From positions 1-44,285 of the forward strand of contig JAEZCG010000082.1 of the NCBI GenBank assembly GCA_023430065.1: a DNA stretch of 44,285 nt, in the 5' to 3' direction. This stretch comes from Pseudomonadota bacterium. Lineage in GTDB: Bacteria; Pseudomonadota; Gammaproteobacteria; Burkholderiales; SHXO01. The notes under the pieces were generated by a model. The model did no database searches. It worked only from the letters and a program-made list of their open reading frames with translations, and was not told the origin of the DNA. How positions within the stretch are numbered: the stretch's first letter is position 1; each line of letters opens with the position of its first letter. Below are positions 1 to 7,489 of the stretch, piece after piece. The position numbers were made by a program, and so were the translations under genes.

Positions 1-72
1 CAGCGTGGCCGCCTGCGCTTGCGTGAGCCGCTTCGCGTTCCATCCCTCGTACGCCTCCTCGAATCTCAACAT
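1..72 (-). CDS. ISNCY-like transposase, 5' fragment (runs off the left edge)
   Basis: Twenty-four codons are visible, reading MLRFEEAYEGWNAKRLTQAQ and then AATL. This matches the start of ISNCY-family transposases as I know them: an RFEE-YEGW opening followed by the first helices of an HTH that binds the element's ends. An AGGAGA Shine-Dalgarno lies 6-8 bases before the ATG at 72, which supports this start over an in-frame ATG at 120. The rest of the gene lies outside the window, so whether it is intact cannot be judged. It points away from ahcY. The two direct repeats at 133-176 fit the terminal region of the same element. The family name rests on remembered similarity of a short N-terminus. 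Confidence 0.6.
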   Translation of the reverse strand, partial: MLRFEEAYEGWNAKRLTQAQAATL

Positions 73-132
73 CCGGGTCTCCTGTAGCCATCTCGCCCGG
101 CTTCGGGGTGCCTGTTGCATAGCCCACCCAAA

Positions 133-176
133 AACCGGACAACTTACGTGCTACAGAACCGGACAACTCATGTGCT
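133..176. repeat. Two 20-bp direct repeats at the insertion-sequence end
   Basis: AACCGGACAACTTACGTGCT (133-152) is followed at a 24-base period by AACCGGACAACTCATGTGCT (157-176), with 18 of 20 positions identical. They lie between the transposase start and the ahcY promoter, where the terminus of the element would be. They look like repeated transposase-binding sites. The outer boundary of the element is probably close to 176-185, only about 20 bases before the -35 position of the ahcY promoter. No target-site duplication can be checked because the other end is not in view. Confidence 0.5.
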
Positions 177-200
177 CGCCACAGCCTAGGCCGGGAGCGC

Positions 201-229
201 TTCCGCGACCCGGTGCACGGGGCTATAAT
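201..229 (+). promoter_or_regulatory. Promoter of the ahcY leader
   Basis: A perfect -10 box TATAAT lies at 224-229. The -35 position at 201-206 (TTCCGC) is a poor match, 17 bases upstream. The expected start of transcription, about 235-238, falls exactly at the first paired base of the first SAH aptamer (238), which is why I trust the -10. The weak -35 suggests an activator or a modest basal rate. Confidence 0.6.
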
Positions 230-236
230 GCTCGGC

Positions 237-299
237 TGCTGAGGAGCGCTGCGACCGGTCCCGAGGACCGGCCAGGCTCAGCGAAACGAACGGCGCTCG
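237..299 (+). promoter_or_regulatory. SAH riboswitch aptamer 1
   Basis: The segment carries the conserved SAH-riboswitch core GAGGAGCGCTGCGAC and the 3' core CCAGGCTC. P1 pairs 238-243 (GCTGAG) with 277-282 (CTCAGC). A second stem pairs 255-261 (CCGGTCC) with 265-271 (GGACCGG). The pseudoknot pairs 244-249 (GAGCGC) with 293-298 (GCGCTC). This is the layout of the riboswitch class that binds S-adenosylhomocysteine and turns on SAH-recycling genes. It lies directly downstream of the promoter and upstream of ahcY, whose substrate is the ligand. The pseudoknot strand 293-298 is shared with the competing hairpin at 284-329. Confidence 0.9.
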
Positions 300-329
300 C
301 ATCGATGGGGATGCGGGCGCCGTTCGTTT
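284..329 (+). terminator. 20-bp hairpin competing with aptamer 1 (terminator-like)
   Basis: Bases 284-303 pair with 310-329: thirteen outer pairs (AAACGAACGGCGC with GCGCCGTTCGTTT), a T-G wobble, then CGCATC with GATGCG around a six-base loop. The left arm contains 293-298, the 3' pseudoknot strand of aptamer 1, so the folded aptamer and this hairpin exclude each other. Only three Ts end the stem, so it is a weak intrinsic terminator by the usual rule; pausing or another block is possible. In an ON switch, SAH binding would prevent the hairpin from forming. Confidence 0.6.
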
Positions 330-336
330 ATGGGAA

Positions 337-363
337 CGGCCCGTGTCCATCGGCCACGGGCCG
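337..363 (+). promoter_or_regulatory. 9-bp hairpin between the two SAH aptamers
   Basis: CGGCCCGTG (337-345) pairs perfectly with CACGGGCCG (355-363) around a nine-base loop. It sits between the terminator-like hairpin of aptamer 1 and the first stem of aptamer 2. There is no T-run, so it is probably a spacer or insulating stem rather than a terminator. Confidence 0.4.
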
Positions 364-400
364 CACTGCGGCGAACGGCCGGCCATCACCGTACTCGCCG

Positions 401-490
401 TCCCGAGGGGCGCTGCGACGGCCAGGCAGGCCACGTGCTTGCCGCGGTCGCCAGGCTCGGGAGTCCGCGAACTGATCGAACGGCGCCCAT
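401..490 (+). promoter_or_regulatory. SAH riboswitch aptamer 2
   Basis: A second complete aptamer. P1 pairs 401-407 (TCCCGAG) with 456-462 (CTCGGGA). The core GGGGCGCTGCGAC and the 3' core CCAGGCTC are present. A P3-like stem pairs 425-431 with 437-443. The pseudoknot pairs 408-413 (GGGCGC) with 483-488 (GCGCCC). Compared with aptamer 1 (GAGCGC with GCGCTC) one base pair has changed on both sides, which is covariation and supports a selected structure. The pseudoknot strand lies 15 bases before the GGAGG Shine-Dalgarno (504-508) of ahcY. It can instead pair with the start-codon region 513-520 at seven of eight positions, which suggests translational control. Confidence 0.85.
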
Positions 491-512
491 TCTGCTGACC
501 AACGGAGGCAAG

Positions 513-1931
513 ATGAGCGCAGTATTCAAGGACGATCGGGCCAGCGATTTCCACGTGGCCGATCTCGCTCTGGCGGACTGGGGACGCAAGGAGATCCGGA
601 TCGCCGAGACGGAAATGCCCGGGCTGATGGCGATTCGCGAGGAATACGCCGCCCAGCAGCCGCTGCGCGGTGCGCGGATCACGGGCTCGCTGCACATGAC
701 CATCCAGACCGCCGTGCTGATCGAGACGTTGCAGGCCCTCGGTGCGGACGTGCGCTGGGCCTCGTGCAACATCTACTCGACTCAGGATCACGCTGCCGCC
801 GCAATCGCCGCCCGCGGCACCCCGGTGTTCGCGTACAAGGGCGAATCGCTCGAGGAGTACTGGGCATTCACGCACCGCATCTTCGAGTGGCCCGACGGCG
901 GCCACTCGAACATGATTCTCGACGACGGCGGCGATGCCACGCTGCTGCTCCACCTGGGTGCGAAGGCCGAGACCGATCCCACGGCGATCACCCATCCCGG
1001 CAGCGAGGAGGAGGAATTCCTGTTCGCCGCCATCAAGGCCAAGCTGGCTGAGGACCCGAAGTGGTACTCGACGCGCCTGTCCAAGATCCGAGGCGTGACG
1101 GAGGAGACCACGACCGGCGTGAAGCGCCTGTACCAGATGGCCAAGGAGGGGCGCCTCGCGTTCCCCGCGATCAACGTCAACGACTCGGTCACGAAGTCGA
1201 AGTTCGACAATCTCTACGGCTGCCGCGAATCGCTCGTCGACGGCATCAAGCGCGCCACCGACGTGATGGTGGCCGGCAAGATCGCAGTCGTGTGCGGCTA
1301 CGGCGATGTGGGCAAGGGCTCGGCGCAGGCATTGCGCGCGCTGTCGGCCCAGGTGTGGGTGACCGAGATCGACCCGATCTGCGCACTGCAGGCGGCGATG
1401 GAGGGCTACCGCGTGGTGACGATGGACTATGCAGCGGACAAGGCGGACATTTTCGTGACCGCCACCGGCAACTTCCACGTCATCACCCACGATCACATGA
1501 CGCGGATGAAGGACCAGGCAATCGTGTGCAACATCGGTCACTTCGACAACGAGATCGACGTGGCCGCCATGAAGAAGTATCAGTGGGAGAACATCAAGCC
1601 GCAGGTCGACCATATCGTCTTTCCGGACGGCAAGCGCATCATCCTGCTGGCCGAGGGGCGGCTGGTGAACCTGGGCTGCGCGACTGGCCACCCGAGCTAC
1701 GTGATGAGCTCCTCGTTCGCCAACCAGACGATCGCGCAGATCGAGCTGTACGGCAACACCGACAAGTATCCGATTGGCGTCTACGTGCTGCCCAAGCACC
1801 TGGACGAGAAGGTCGCGCGCCTGCAGCTCAAGAAACTCGGTGCGCAGCTGACCGAACTGACCGATCCCCAGGCCCGCTACATCGGCGTCGCAAAGGAAGG
1901 TCCGTACAAACCGGAGCACTACCGCTACTGA
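513..1931 (+). CDS. ahcY: Adenosylhomocysteinase (S-adenosylhomocysteine hydrolase)
   Basis: A 472-residue cytosolic enzyme, normal length for the bacterial family. It hydrolyses S-adenosylhomocysteine to adenosine and homocysteine with tightly bound NAD, relieving product inhibition of methyltransferases. The NAD-binding glycine motif [10 protein letters not shown], the flanking [10 protein letters not shown] and [14 protein letters not shown] blocks and the C-terminal [10 protein letters not shown] are all present. I chose the ATG at 513, which follows GGAGG at 504-508; an in-frame extension upstream would cover the riboswitches and has no family match. Two SAH aptamers precede it, so expression should rise with SAH. 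metF follows on the same strand after 108 bases, so both are probably in one transcript. Confidence 0.97.
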   Translation: MSAVFKDDRASDFHVADLALADWGRKEIRIAETEMPGLMAIREEYAAQQPLRGARITGSLHMTIQTAVLIETLQALGADVRWASCNIYSTQDHAAAAIAARGTPVFAYKGESLEEYWAFTHRIFEWPDGGHSNMILDDGGDATLLLHLGAKAETDPTAITHPGSEEEEFLFAAIKAKLAEDPKWYSTRLSKIRGVTEETTTGVKRLYQMAKEGRLAFPAINVNDSVTKSKFDNLYGCRESLVDGIKRATDVMVAGKIAVVCGYGDVGKGSAQALRALSAQVWVTEIDPICALQAAMEGYRVVTMDYAADKADIFVTATGNFHVITHDHMTRMKDQAIVCNIGHFDNEIDVAAMKKYQWENIKPQVDHIVFPDGKRIILLAEGRLVNLGCATGHPSYVMSSSFANQTIAQIELYGNTDKYPIGVYVLPKHLDEKVARLQLKKLGAQLTELTDPQARYIGVAKEGPYKPEHYRY

Positions 1932-1942
1932 TCGTGGCCAGT

Positions 1943-1969
1943 CCAGCCGCGGCCACGTGCCGCGGCTGG
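1943..1969 (+). promoter_or_regulatory. 10-bp hairpin in the ahcY-metF spacer
   Basis: CCAGCCGCGG (1943-1952) pairs with CCGCGGCTGG (1960-1969) around a seven-base loop. An alternative stem pairs CGTGGCC (1933-1939) with GGCCACG (1951-1957), and the two exclude each other. There is no T-tract, so it may modulate read-through or protect the ahcY 3' end rather than terminate fully. Confidence 0.4.
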
Positions 1970-2039
1970 CGTCCCTCCGGATACGTGTGCAAATCGTGAC
2001 GCCGGCTTCGCTCGTCGGCGTTCTTCCAGGCGTACTGAG

Positions 2040-2870
2040 ATGACAGCGAAAGTGTTCTCATTCGAGTTGTTTCCGCCGCAGACGCCGGAGGGCCTCGAGA
2101 GGCTGCGGGTCACGCGGCGGCAGCTGGCTCAGCTGAATCCCGCGTTCTTCTCGGTCACGTATGGCGCGGGCGGCACCACCCGCGAGCGCACCCTTGGCGT
2201 CGCGCTCGAGGTGCAGGGCGAAGGGCAGCAGGTGGCGCCGCACCTGTCCTGCGTGGCCTCCACGCGCGATTCCATCCGCCAGATCCTGGAGCAGTATCGC
2301 GCTGCCGGAATCCGCCGTCTGGTCGCACTGCGCGGCGATCTGCCCTCGGGGCTCGCGGAAACGGGTGAGTTCCGCTATGCCAGCGAACTGGTCGCCTTCG
2401 TGCGCGACACGTTCGGCGACAGTTTTCACATCGAGGTGGCGGCCTATCCCGAGTACCACCCACAGGCGCGCAGCGCGCAGGAGGACTTGCGCAACTTCAA
2501 GCGCAAGGTGGACGCGGGTGCGGACGGTGCGATCACGCAGTACTTCTTCAATGCGGACGCCTACTTCGCCTTCGTGGACGAATGCGAGGCAATGGGAATC
2601 GCCGTGCCCATCATCCCGGGAATCATGCCGATCAGCCGCTTCTCGCAGCTGGCGCGCTTTTCGGATGCGTGCGGCGCGGAGATCCCGCGCTGGATCAGGC
2701 GCAAGCTGGAGGGGTTCGGCGATGACATCGCGTCGATACGCTCGTTCGGACTGGATGTGGTGACCACGTTGTGCGACCGGCTGCTGCGTGGCGGCGCGCC
2801 CGGGCTGCACTTCTATACGCTCAATCAGGCGGGCCCGACGACGACGCTCTGGCAACGCCTCGGACTGTAA
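2040..2870 (+). CDS. metF: 5,10-methylenetetrahydrofolate reductase
   Basis: A 276-residue FAD-dependent TIM-barrel enzyme that reduces methylene-tetrahydrofolate to 5-methyl-tetrahydrofolate, the methyl donor for homocysteine remethylation. It opens with the family block FSFELFPPQTPEG, which holds the catalytic Glu. It continues with SVTYGAGGTTRERTL, the FAD and folate segment RRLVALRGDLP, AYPEYHPQA, GADGAITQYFFN and PGIMPIS, all typical of MetF. Length matches E. coli MetF (about 296) with a slightly short N-terminus. The ATG at 2040 has no strong Shine-Dalgarno, so translation may depend on read-through from ahcY. It uses the pathway side that consumes the homocysteine made by AhcY. Confidence 0.95.
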   Translation: MTAKVFSFELFPPQTPEGLERLRVTRRQLAQLNPAFFSVTYGAGGTTRERTLGVALEVQGEGQQVAPHLSCVASTRDSIRQILEQYRAAGIRRLVALRGDLPSGLAETGEFRYASELVAFVRDTFGDSFHIEVAAYPEYHPQARSAQEDLRNFKRKVDAGADGAITQYFFNADAYFAFVDECEAMGIAVPIIPGIMPISRFSQLARFSDACGAEIPRWIRRKLEGFGDDIASIRSFGLDVVTTLCDRLLRGGAPGLHFYTLNQAGPTTTLWQRLGL

Positions 2871-2995
2871 CGCGAACAGGCCGGGACACGGCCAGGCGGC
2901 GCGCCGGCAACGCTGAGCATGGCGCGCTTCTTCGGCCGATGCGCGCAAACCGGTGGGATTCGTCTACCGGGTGACGCCGCTCTCGGCGAACGCGG

Positions 2996-4243
2996 TCATA
3001 CGACCTTCTCGAAATCGATGCGCTCGTCCACGGGGAGCCCGGCGAGATGACGCCTCAGACAGTCCAGTCCCATTTCGATCGCGCCCAGGCGCAGCCACTC
3101 GCGTCCTCCTTGCAGCCGGCTGTGGCGCGTCGATACCCCTCGACTCGTCACGATGGCCACGTGCACGGTTCCCCCGAACTCGACGCGGTCCGGTCCTTCG
3201 TCCAGGTCGACCAGCACCGCCATGCCGTGCGTGGCCGCAGCGCCCGTCCGGGCGGCGGCCGCGATCGATACTGCGTCCTGCTCGGCTGCACCCAGGGCGC
3301 GCGCGAGTTCGCCGCGGTCCAGTCCGATCGTCGCCCGCTTGAAGACGCCATCGGCATCGGGCAGGGGTGCCAGGCGGGCGGAGATCTGGCCGCCCGTGAA
3401 CGTCTCCACGATCGACACCGAGAAACCGCCGGCGCGCAGTGCAGCCAGCACGTTGCGTTCGAGCGTCTGGTCATCCTCGGCGAGCACGAAGTTGCCGAGC
3501 CGTCGCCGCACCTCCGCCTCCACCGGGCCGAGCTGACGCCTCACCTCGTCCATGTCCCGCCCCCGCACCGCGAGCTTCGTCTCGAGCTGCGGATAGTGCG
3601 CCCGGAAGCCCAGCTTCACATTGCCCTCGGGGGCCAGCGCCTCGACGCCGGCGAGCATCTGGTCAGCGCGAGACTCGCCCAGTCCGAAGGAGTGGAAGCG
3701 CTTGAGGTGGATAGTCGTCTGCGTGCCCGCCATCGCGAGCAGTCGCGGAATGATCTGTTCGTCGATCATGCGCCGCACCTCGCGCGGCACCCCGGGCGTG
3801 AACATGAAGCGCGCCCTGCCGATGGTGACTGCGAATCCGCAGGCCGTTCCGATCGGATTGTCCAGCCGCTCTCCGCCGGCCGGCAGCAGGGCCTGCTTGC
3901 GGTTGTTGGGCGGCATGATCCGACCGCGCGAGCGGAAGTACGCCTCCATACGCGTGACCCACTCCTGGTCGAGGAGGAGCTCCACGCCGGCGGCCTTCGC
4001 CGCGATCTCCTGGGACAGATCGTCCACCGTCGGCCCGAGGCCGCCGTTGACGATCACCGCGTCGGCTCGCTCCCCGGCCAGACGGAATGCCAGCAGGAGG
4101 TTCTCGCGATCGTCGCCTACCGTGGTCTCCCACTGTACCGCGAGGCCGACGTCCTCGAGCTTCTGGCTGATCATGGAGAAGTTGGTGTTGACCGTCTTGC
4201 CGGTCAGCACTTCGTCGCCGGTGCAGATGACTTCGATGCGCAT
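2996..4243 (-). CDS. yfaY: CinA/YfaY-like protein with a degenerate NMN-amidase domain
   Basis: A 415-residue two-domain protein. Residues 1-170 form a molybdopterin-binding-like (MoCF/COG1058) domain with CTGDEVLTGKTVNTN, NGGLGPTVDDLS and NPIGTACGFAV; this domain in the CinA family has ADP-ribose/NAD-related pyrophosphatase activity. The C-terminal third is a CinA/PncC-type domain, but the catalytic ESCTGG motif reads ETFTGG and the TGIAGP motif is missing, as in E. coli YfaY, so NMN deamidase activity is unlikely. I chose the ATG at 4243 (MRIEVICTGDE), preceded by AGGA; an upstream ATG at 4273 overlaps gloB. It follows gloB on the same strand after 29 bases. The role is uncertain; NAD-metabolite housekeeping is the family guess. 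Confidence 0.8.
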   Translation of the reverse strand: MRIEVICTGDEVLTGKTVNTNFSMISQKLEDVGLAVQWETTVGDDRENLLLAFRLAGERADAVIVNGGLGPTVDDLSQEIAAKAAGVELLLDQEWVTRMEAYFRSRGRIMPPNNRKQALLPAGGERLDNPIGTACGFAVTIGRARFMFTPGVPREVRRMIDEQIIPRLLAMAGTQTTIHLKRFHSFGLGESRADQMLAGVEALAPEGNVKLGFRAHYPQLETKLAVRGRDMDEVRRQLGPVEAEVRRRLGNFVLAEDDQTLERNVLAALRAGGFSVSIVETFTGGQISARLAPLPDADGVFKRATIGLDRGELARALGAAEQDAVSIAAAARTGAAATHGMAVLVDLDEGPDRVEFGGTVHVAIVTSRGVSTRHSRLQGGREWLRLGAIEMGLDCLRRHLAGLPVDERIDFEKVV

Positions 4244-4272
4244 GGATGTCCTGCTCTTGTCGAGGCGTGCCA

Positions 4273-5064
4273 CTACCAGCTGTTGCGCAACTCGCGCAGC
4301 TTGAGGAAGACGGTGCGTGGATCGACCGACTCGGGCAGGTCCGGGAAGACCTCGCGCAGGCGGGCGACGACGGCGGGACTGCGCAGGCGAAAGAAGGTGT
4401 TGACGTCGCGTTCCACGCCCAGCGTCGAGACGTATGCATGCGCGGGATCCTGACCGGACAGACGTTGCAGCATCATGCGCGCCGCCTCGTTGTCCGGTTC
4501 CCGGTCGAGGGTGAAGCGCAGGTTGTTCTCGATGTAGTCGTGTCCGGGATAGACCAGCGTGGCATCGGCGAGCCGGGACAACTGCTCGGAGAAGGTCTTG
4601 TACAGGACTTCCGGGTGTCCGCCGTTGTGGCAGTTGCCGGCCCCCGCGTTGAACAGCGTATCGCCGCAGAACAGCGCAGGCTGGTCGGTGTGCGAGAGCA
4701 GGCAGACGTGCGCCATGGTGTGTCCGGGCGTGTCCATCACCTCGAGCTCGACTCGCCTCCCCACCTTGACGACGTCGCCGGCTCGCAACCCCTGCGCCAT
4801 GTCGGCGTTGGAATCGCGCGCATTCTCATGCGCGAGAATGCGCGCGCCAGTGGCGCGCGCCAGCGCGTCGTTACCGCCGGTGTGGTCGCGATGCTCGTGC
4901 GTATTGAGGATCTGCCGGATGCTCCAACCGTTGGCCTTCGCCGTGCGCAGGCACTTCTCGTGATCGAGCGGGTCGACGGCGAGCGCCTCGCCGGTCTCCG
5001 GGCAGGCGATCAGATAGTTGAAGTTGCGGTAGGCGTTGGCAGTCCAGATCTGTTCGACGATCAT
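4273..5064 (-). CDS. gloB: Glyoxalase II-type hydroxyacylglutathione hydrolase
   Basis: A 263-residue metallo-beta-lactamase-fold hydrolase that releases D-lactate and glutathione from S-D-lactoylglutathione, the second step of methylglyoxal detoxification in the cytosol. The metal motif THEHRDH is at 55-61, with further metal ligands H115 (DTPGHT), D135 (CGDTLF) and H175 (YPGHDY). The C-terminal PRTVFLKLRELRNSW fits the glyoxalase II helical cap. The ATG at 5064 is preceded by AGGAC. The GH-rich loop FNAGAGNCHNGG is close to, but not identical with, the classic GCGR segment, so a related glutathione thioesterase is possible. It is cotranscribed with the YfaY-like gene. Confidence 0.85.
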   Translation of the reverse strand: MIVEQIWTANAYRNFNYLIACPETGEALAVDPLDHEKCLRTAKANGWSIRQILNTHEHRDHTGGNDALARATGARILAHENARDSNADMAQGLRAGDVVKVGRRVELEVMDTPGHTMAHVCLLSHTDQPALFCGDTLFNAGAGNCHNGGHPEVLYKTFSEQLSRLADATLVYPGHDYIENNLRFTLDREPDNEAARMMLQRLSGQDPAHAYVSTLGVERDVNTFFRLRSPAVVARLREVFPDLPESVDPRTVFLKLRELRNSW

Positions 5065-5159
5065 GATGCGCGTCCTGTTTGGCCGAATCGACGATCTTAT
5101 CGTGCCGCCCGCGCGCATGCGCCGCCGGTCCAGGGTGCATGCAGGGAGCAGGGCCGACG

Positions 5160-6320
5160 CTAGAGGCGCAGTTCGGCACCAGCCAGCAGATCGTCGTAGA
5201 GCTTCTCGAGCCGGGCGAAGACCTTCGGCGGCGTCAGGTCCTGGACCGCCGCGAGTGCGGCCACTCCCATTGCTTCCTTGCGGGCTGGATCGTCCGCCAG
5301 CTGGCCGAGCGCCTCGGCCATGCCGGCGACGTCGTCTGCGCCCACGACCAGGCAGGTTCGGTCGCGTTCCAGGAAGTCCGGATTGAACACGAGATCGCTG
5401 ACCACGATCGGCTTGCCGAAGCTCATCGCCTCGAGCAGCACCATGGGCTGCACTTCGTTCTTGGAAGGCAGCACGAAGACGTCGCACTGTGCATAGCGTT
5501 CACTCAGTGCCTTCCACTCGAGGTGGCCGAAGAACCGCACCTTGTCGCGGATCCCGAGTTCGTCGCACAAAGCCTCCAGATGCGACTGCAGCACGCCCTT
5601 GCCCGCGATCCACAATTCGACATGCGGCCGCTTCCTCACCAGGGCGGCCACGCCGCGAATCAGCAAGGCAAGGTTCTTCTCGGGGGCCAGGCGCCCCACA
5701 TACAGGATTCTGAACGGCGCTCCGGGCACGGCCGGGCCAGATGCGCTCGATTCCGGAATCTCGAACAGGACCGGATTGCTCAGATACAGCACCTGCGCAT
5801 CGATACCCTGCGACTTGATCTGCGGGATGACCTTGCGGGAGGGCGTGACGATCGCCCCCATGCGCTGCGCGAACGCCTTGTACAGCGCGAAGAACAGCGG
5901 CTTGAACGGTCGCATGGGCAGCGGCTGCGACAGCAGTTCGACCGACATGTGGTACGTGTAGAGTTGGGGAATGCCCAGGCTGGCTGCGACGCTGGAGCAG
6001 GACACCGACAAGCCGCTCAGATAGTGATAGTGCACGAGCTCGACGCGCTCGCTCTTCAGAATACGGCGGATCTGTCCCGGGGAGTACAGCGCCTGGTCGA
6101 AGCCGAACATGTTGATCGTCAGGCCGCGGTGGACCTTCATATTGGCGGGCAGATCGCCGTCGCGATGGCCCCGCGGACGGGTGGTGACGACCGCCACGTG
6201 ATGTCCGCGCGCCGCCAGATAGTACGCGAGGCTCTTCAGGTAATAGCCCGCGCCCGTCATCGGGGGCAGGAAGTCGTCGGACACGAGTGCGATACGGCGC
6301 GGCGCGGCGGCGGGCTGCAT
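5160..6320 (-). CDS. Family 4-type (GT-B) glycosyltransferase
   Basis: A 386-residue cytosolic or membrane-associated glycosyltransferase. The N-terminal half carries DDFLPPMTGAGYYLKSLA, typical of the acceptor domain of GT4 enzymes. The C-terminal half has VGRLAPEKN (208-216), with the phosphate-contacting Arg and Lys, and an EX7E motif at E289 and E297 followed by GKPIVVSD. These features fit retaining transfer from a nucleotide sugar to a lipid or envelope acceptor. The acceptor cannot be told. The closest named style is the PimB/diglucosyl-diacylglycerol synthase group, by general pattern. The start at 6320 has GAGGAG eight bases upstream. It is divergent from the PIG-L deacetylase gene, and the pair may act on one glycolipid or glycan. 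Confidence 0.85.
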   Translation of the reverse strand: MQPAAAPRRIALVSDDFLPPMTGAGYYLKSLAYYLAARGHHVAVVTTRPRGHRDGDLPANMKVHRGLTINMFGFDQALYSPGQIRRILKSERVELVHYHYLSGLSVSCSSVAASLGIPQLYTYHMSVELLSQPLPMRPFKPLFFALYKAFAQRMGAIVTPSRKVIPQIKSQGIDAQVLYLSNPVLFEIPESSASGPAVPGAPFRILYVGRLAPEKNLALLIRGVAALVRKRPHVELWIAGKGVLQSHLEALCDELGIRDKVRFFGHLEWKALSERYAQCDVFVLPSKNEVQPMVLLEAMSFGKPIVVSDLVFNPDFLERDRTCLVVGADDVAGMAEALGQLADDPARKEAMGVAALAAVQDLTPPKVFARLEKLYDDLLAGAELRL

Positions 6321-6482
6321 TGGCTGGACTCCTCAATCTGCTCGGACGAGCGTCGCGGCGGTGCATGCGGCGGAGCCGGGCGATCGCGCGGCCGATCCTG
6401 TCGTATCGGCGCGCGATCGAAAAACCGCATAGGTTACACATCTTTGCCCGGGCCCCGGGGCGATCGGACTACACTGCATACC

Positions 6483-7424
6483 ATGGCTTCCATCGATTCC
6501 GGGGCTCGACGCGAGGCCGGCGCCCGCGCCCACTACCCGGCGGTCTTCCTCTCGCCCCACCTCGATGACGCGGTCTTTTCCTGCGGCGGCTTGATCTCCC
6601 GGCTTTCGTCGGAGGGACGCAGACCGCTGGTGATCAACGTGTTCTCCGCCGCCAGCTCGGATTTCAAGCTTGCCTCGGCGCCCGACGACGCGCGCGTGGC
6701 CGAGGAATACGTCGTGAGTGGCTACCTCGGGTTCCATGTCCGCCTGGTCGGCGAACTCGACGCGTACTTTCGCGACCGCGCGTACCGGTCGCTGTCGGGA
6801 CTGTTCATGGCTGCCCCGGCGCGCTATCTGCGCGAACTGGAGCGTATCCGATCCGTCATCGCGGCGGTGCTGCAAGGGATCACCTTCGATGCACTGTACG
6901 CACCACTCGGCGTCGGATGGCACGTCGATCACCTGCTGACGCACCTGGCGGCGCGCGTGGTCGTGGAGCCGGCGCGTCTGCGGTTCTACGAGGACGCGCC
7001 CTACGTCCTGCTTCCGCACCTGCAGGCCCACCGCCTCGCCGAACTCGATTCCCGATACTCCGCATCTGCAGGCTCCACCCTGCGCCATGCGCATCGCGCC
7101 GCGCGCGCCTATGCGCGCAGCGCCGTGATGCAGGCCAGGCTGCGGCCCTGGCTGCGCCCCCTGGCGCAGCCCGTGCTGGATGTCTGGTTCTACCGCCTGC
7201 TGCGCAGCGGTGCAGGGCGTAGCGGCGGACGGCTCACGCTCGAACCGCTGATGGAGGACGTGTCCGCGACGCTGGGGCGCAAGGTGCACGCCTGCACGCT
7301 CTATCGATCGCAGTTTCCGCAGTTCTTCGGCAGCCCGGCCGAATGCAGCGCCCTGCTGCAGGCGTACTCGGACGGCATCGCCACCCGCCCGGGCTACTGG
7401 GAGCGCTACTGGAAGCAGGGCTGA
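6483..7424 (+). CDS. PIG-L family deacetylase
   Basis: A 313-residue protein of the LmbE/PIG-L family, zinc enzymes that remove acetyl groups from N-acetylglucosamine-like substrates. The metal motif SPHLDDAVFSCGG begins at residue 24 (H26, D28 and D29 as metal and base residues), and the third ligand lies in GWHVDH (145-150). The C-terminal half (about 180-313) is Arg-rich and has no domain I recognise. The ATG at 6483 is the first after a 162-base divergent spacer. It pairs head-to-head with the glycosyltransferase gene, as often seen where a transferred GlcNAc is deacetylated. The substrate is unknown. Confidence 0.85.
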   Translation: MASIDSGARREAGARAHYPAVFLSPHLDDAVFSCGGLISRLSSEGRRPLVINVFSAASSDFKLASAPDDARVAEEYVVSGYLGFHVRLVGELDAYFRDRAYRSLSGLFMAAPARYLRELERIRSVIAAVLQGITFDALYAPLGVGWHVDHLLTHLAARVVVEPARLRFYEDAPYVLLPHLQAHRLAELDSRYSASAGSTLRHAHRAARAYARSAVMQARLRPWLRPLAQPVLDVWFYRLLRSGAGRSGGRLTLEPLMEDVSATLGRKVHACTLYRSQFPQFFGSPAECSALLQAYSDGIATRPGYWERYWKQG

Positions 7425-7441
7425 GCGGAAAGTGCCATGCG

Positions 7442-7466
7442 GACGAGCCGCCTTGCGCGGCTCGTC
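7442..7466. terminator. Hairpin between convergent genes
   Basis: GACGAGCCGC (7442-7451) pairs perfectly with GCGGCTCGTC (7457-7466) around a five-base loop. It lies between the convergent stops of the PIG-L gene (7424) and the aminotransferase gene (7490). It has no T-run on either strand, so it is probably a 3'-end stabiliser or a weak bidirectional terminator. Confidence 0.5.
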
Positions 7467-7489
7467 GTCGTACGGCGGAGGAGGCGGAC

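Noticed and set aside
330..512. N-terminal extension of AhcY from an upstream in-frame start
   Set aside because: It would translate the riboswitch region, has no family similarity, and the ATG at 513 has a ribosome site.
5079..6482. Long upstream extension of the PIG-L frame on the plus strand
   Set aside because: It runs antisense to the glycosyltransferase; the PIG-L family start fits the ATG at 6483.
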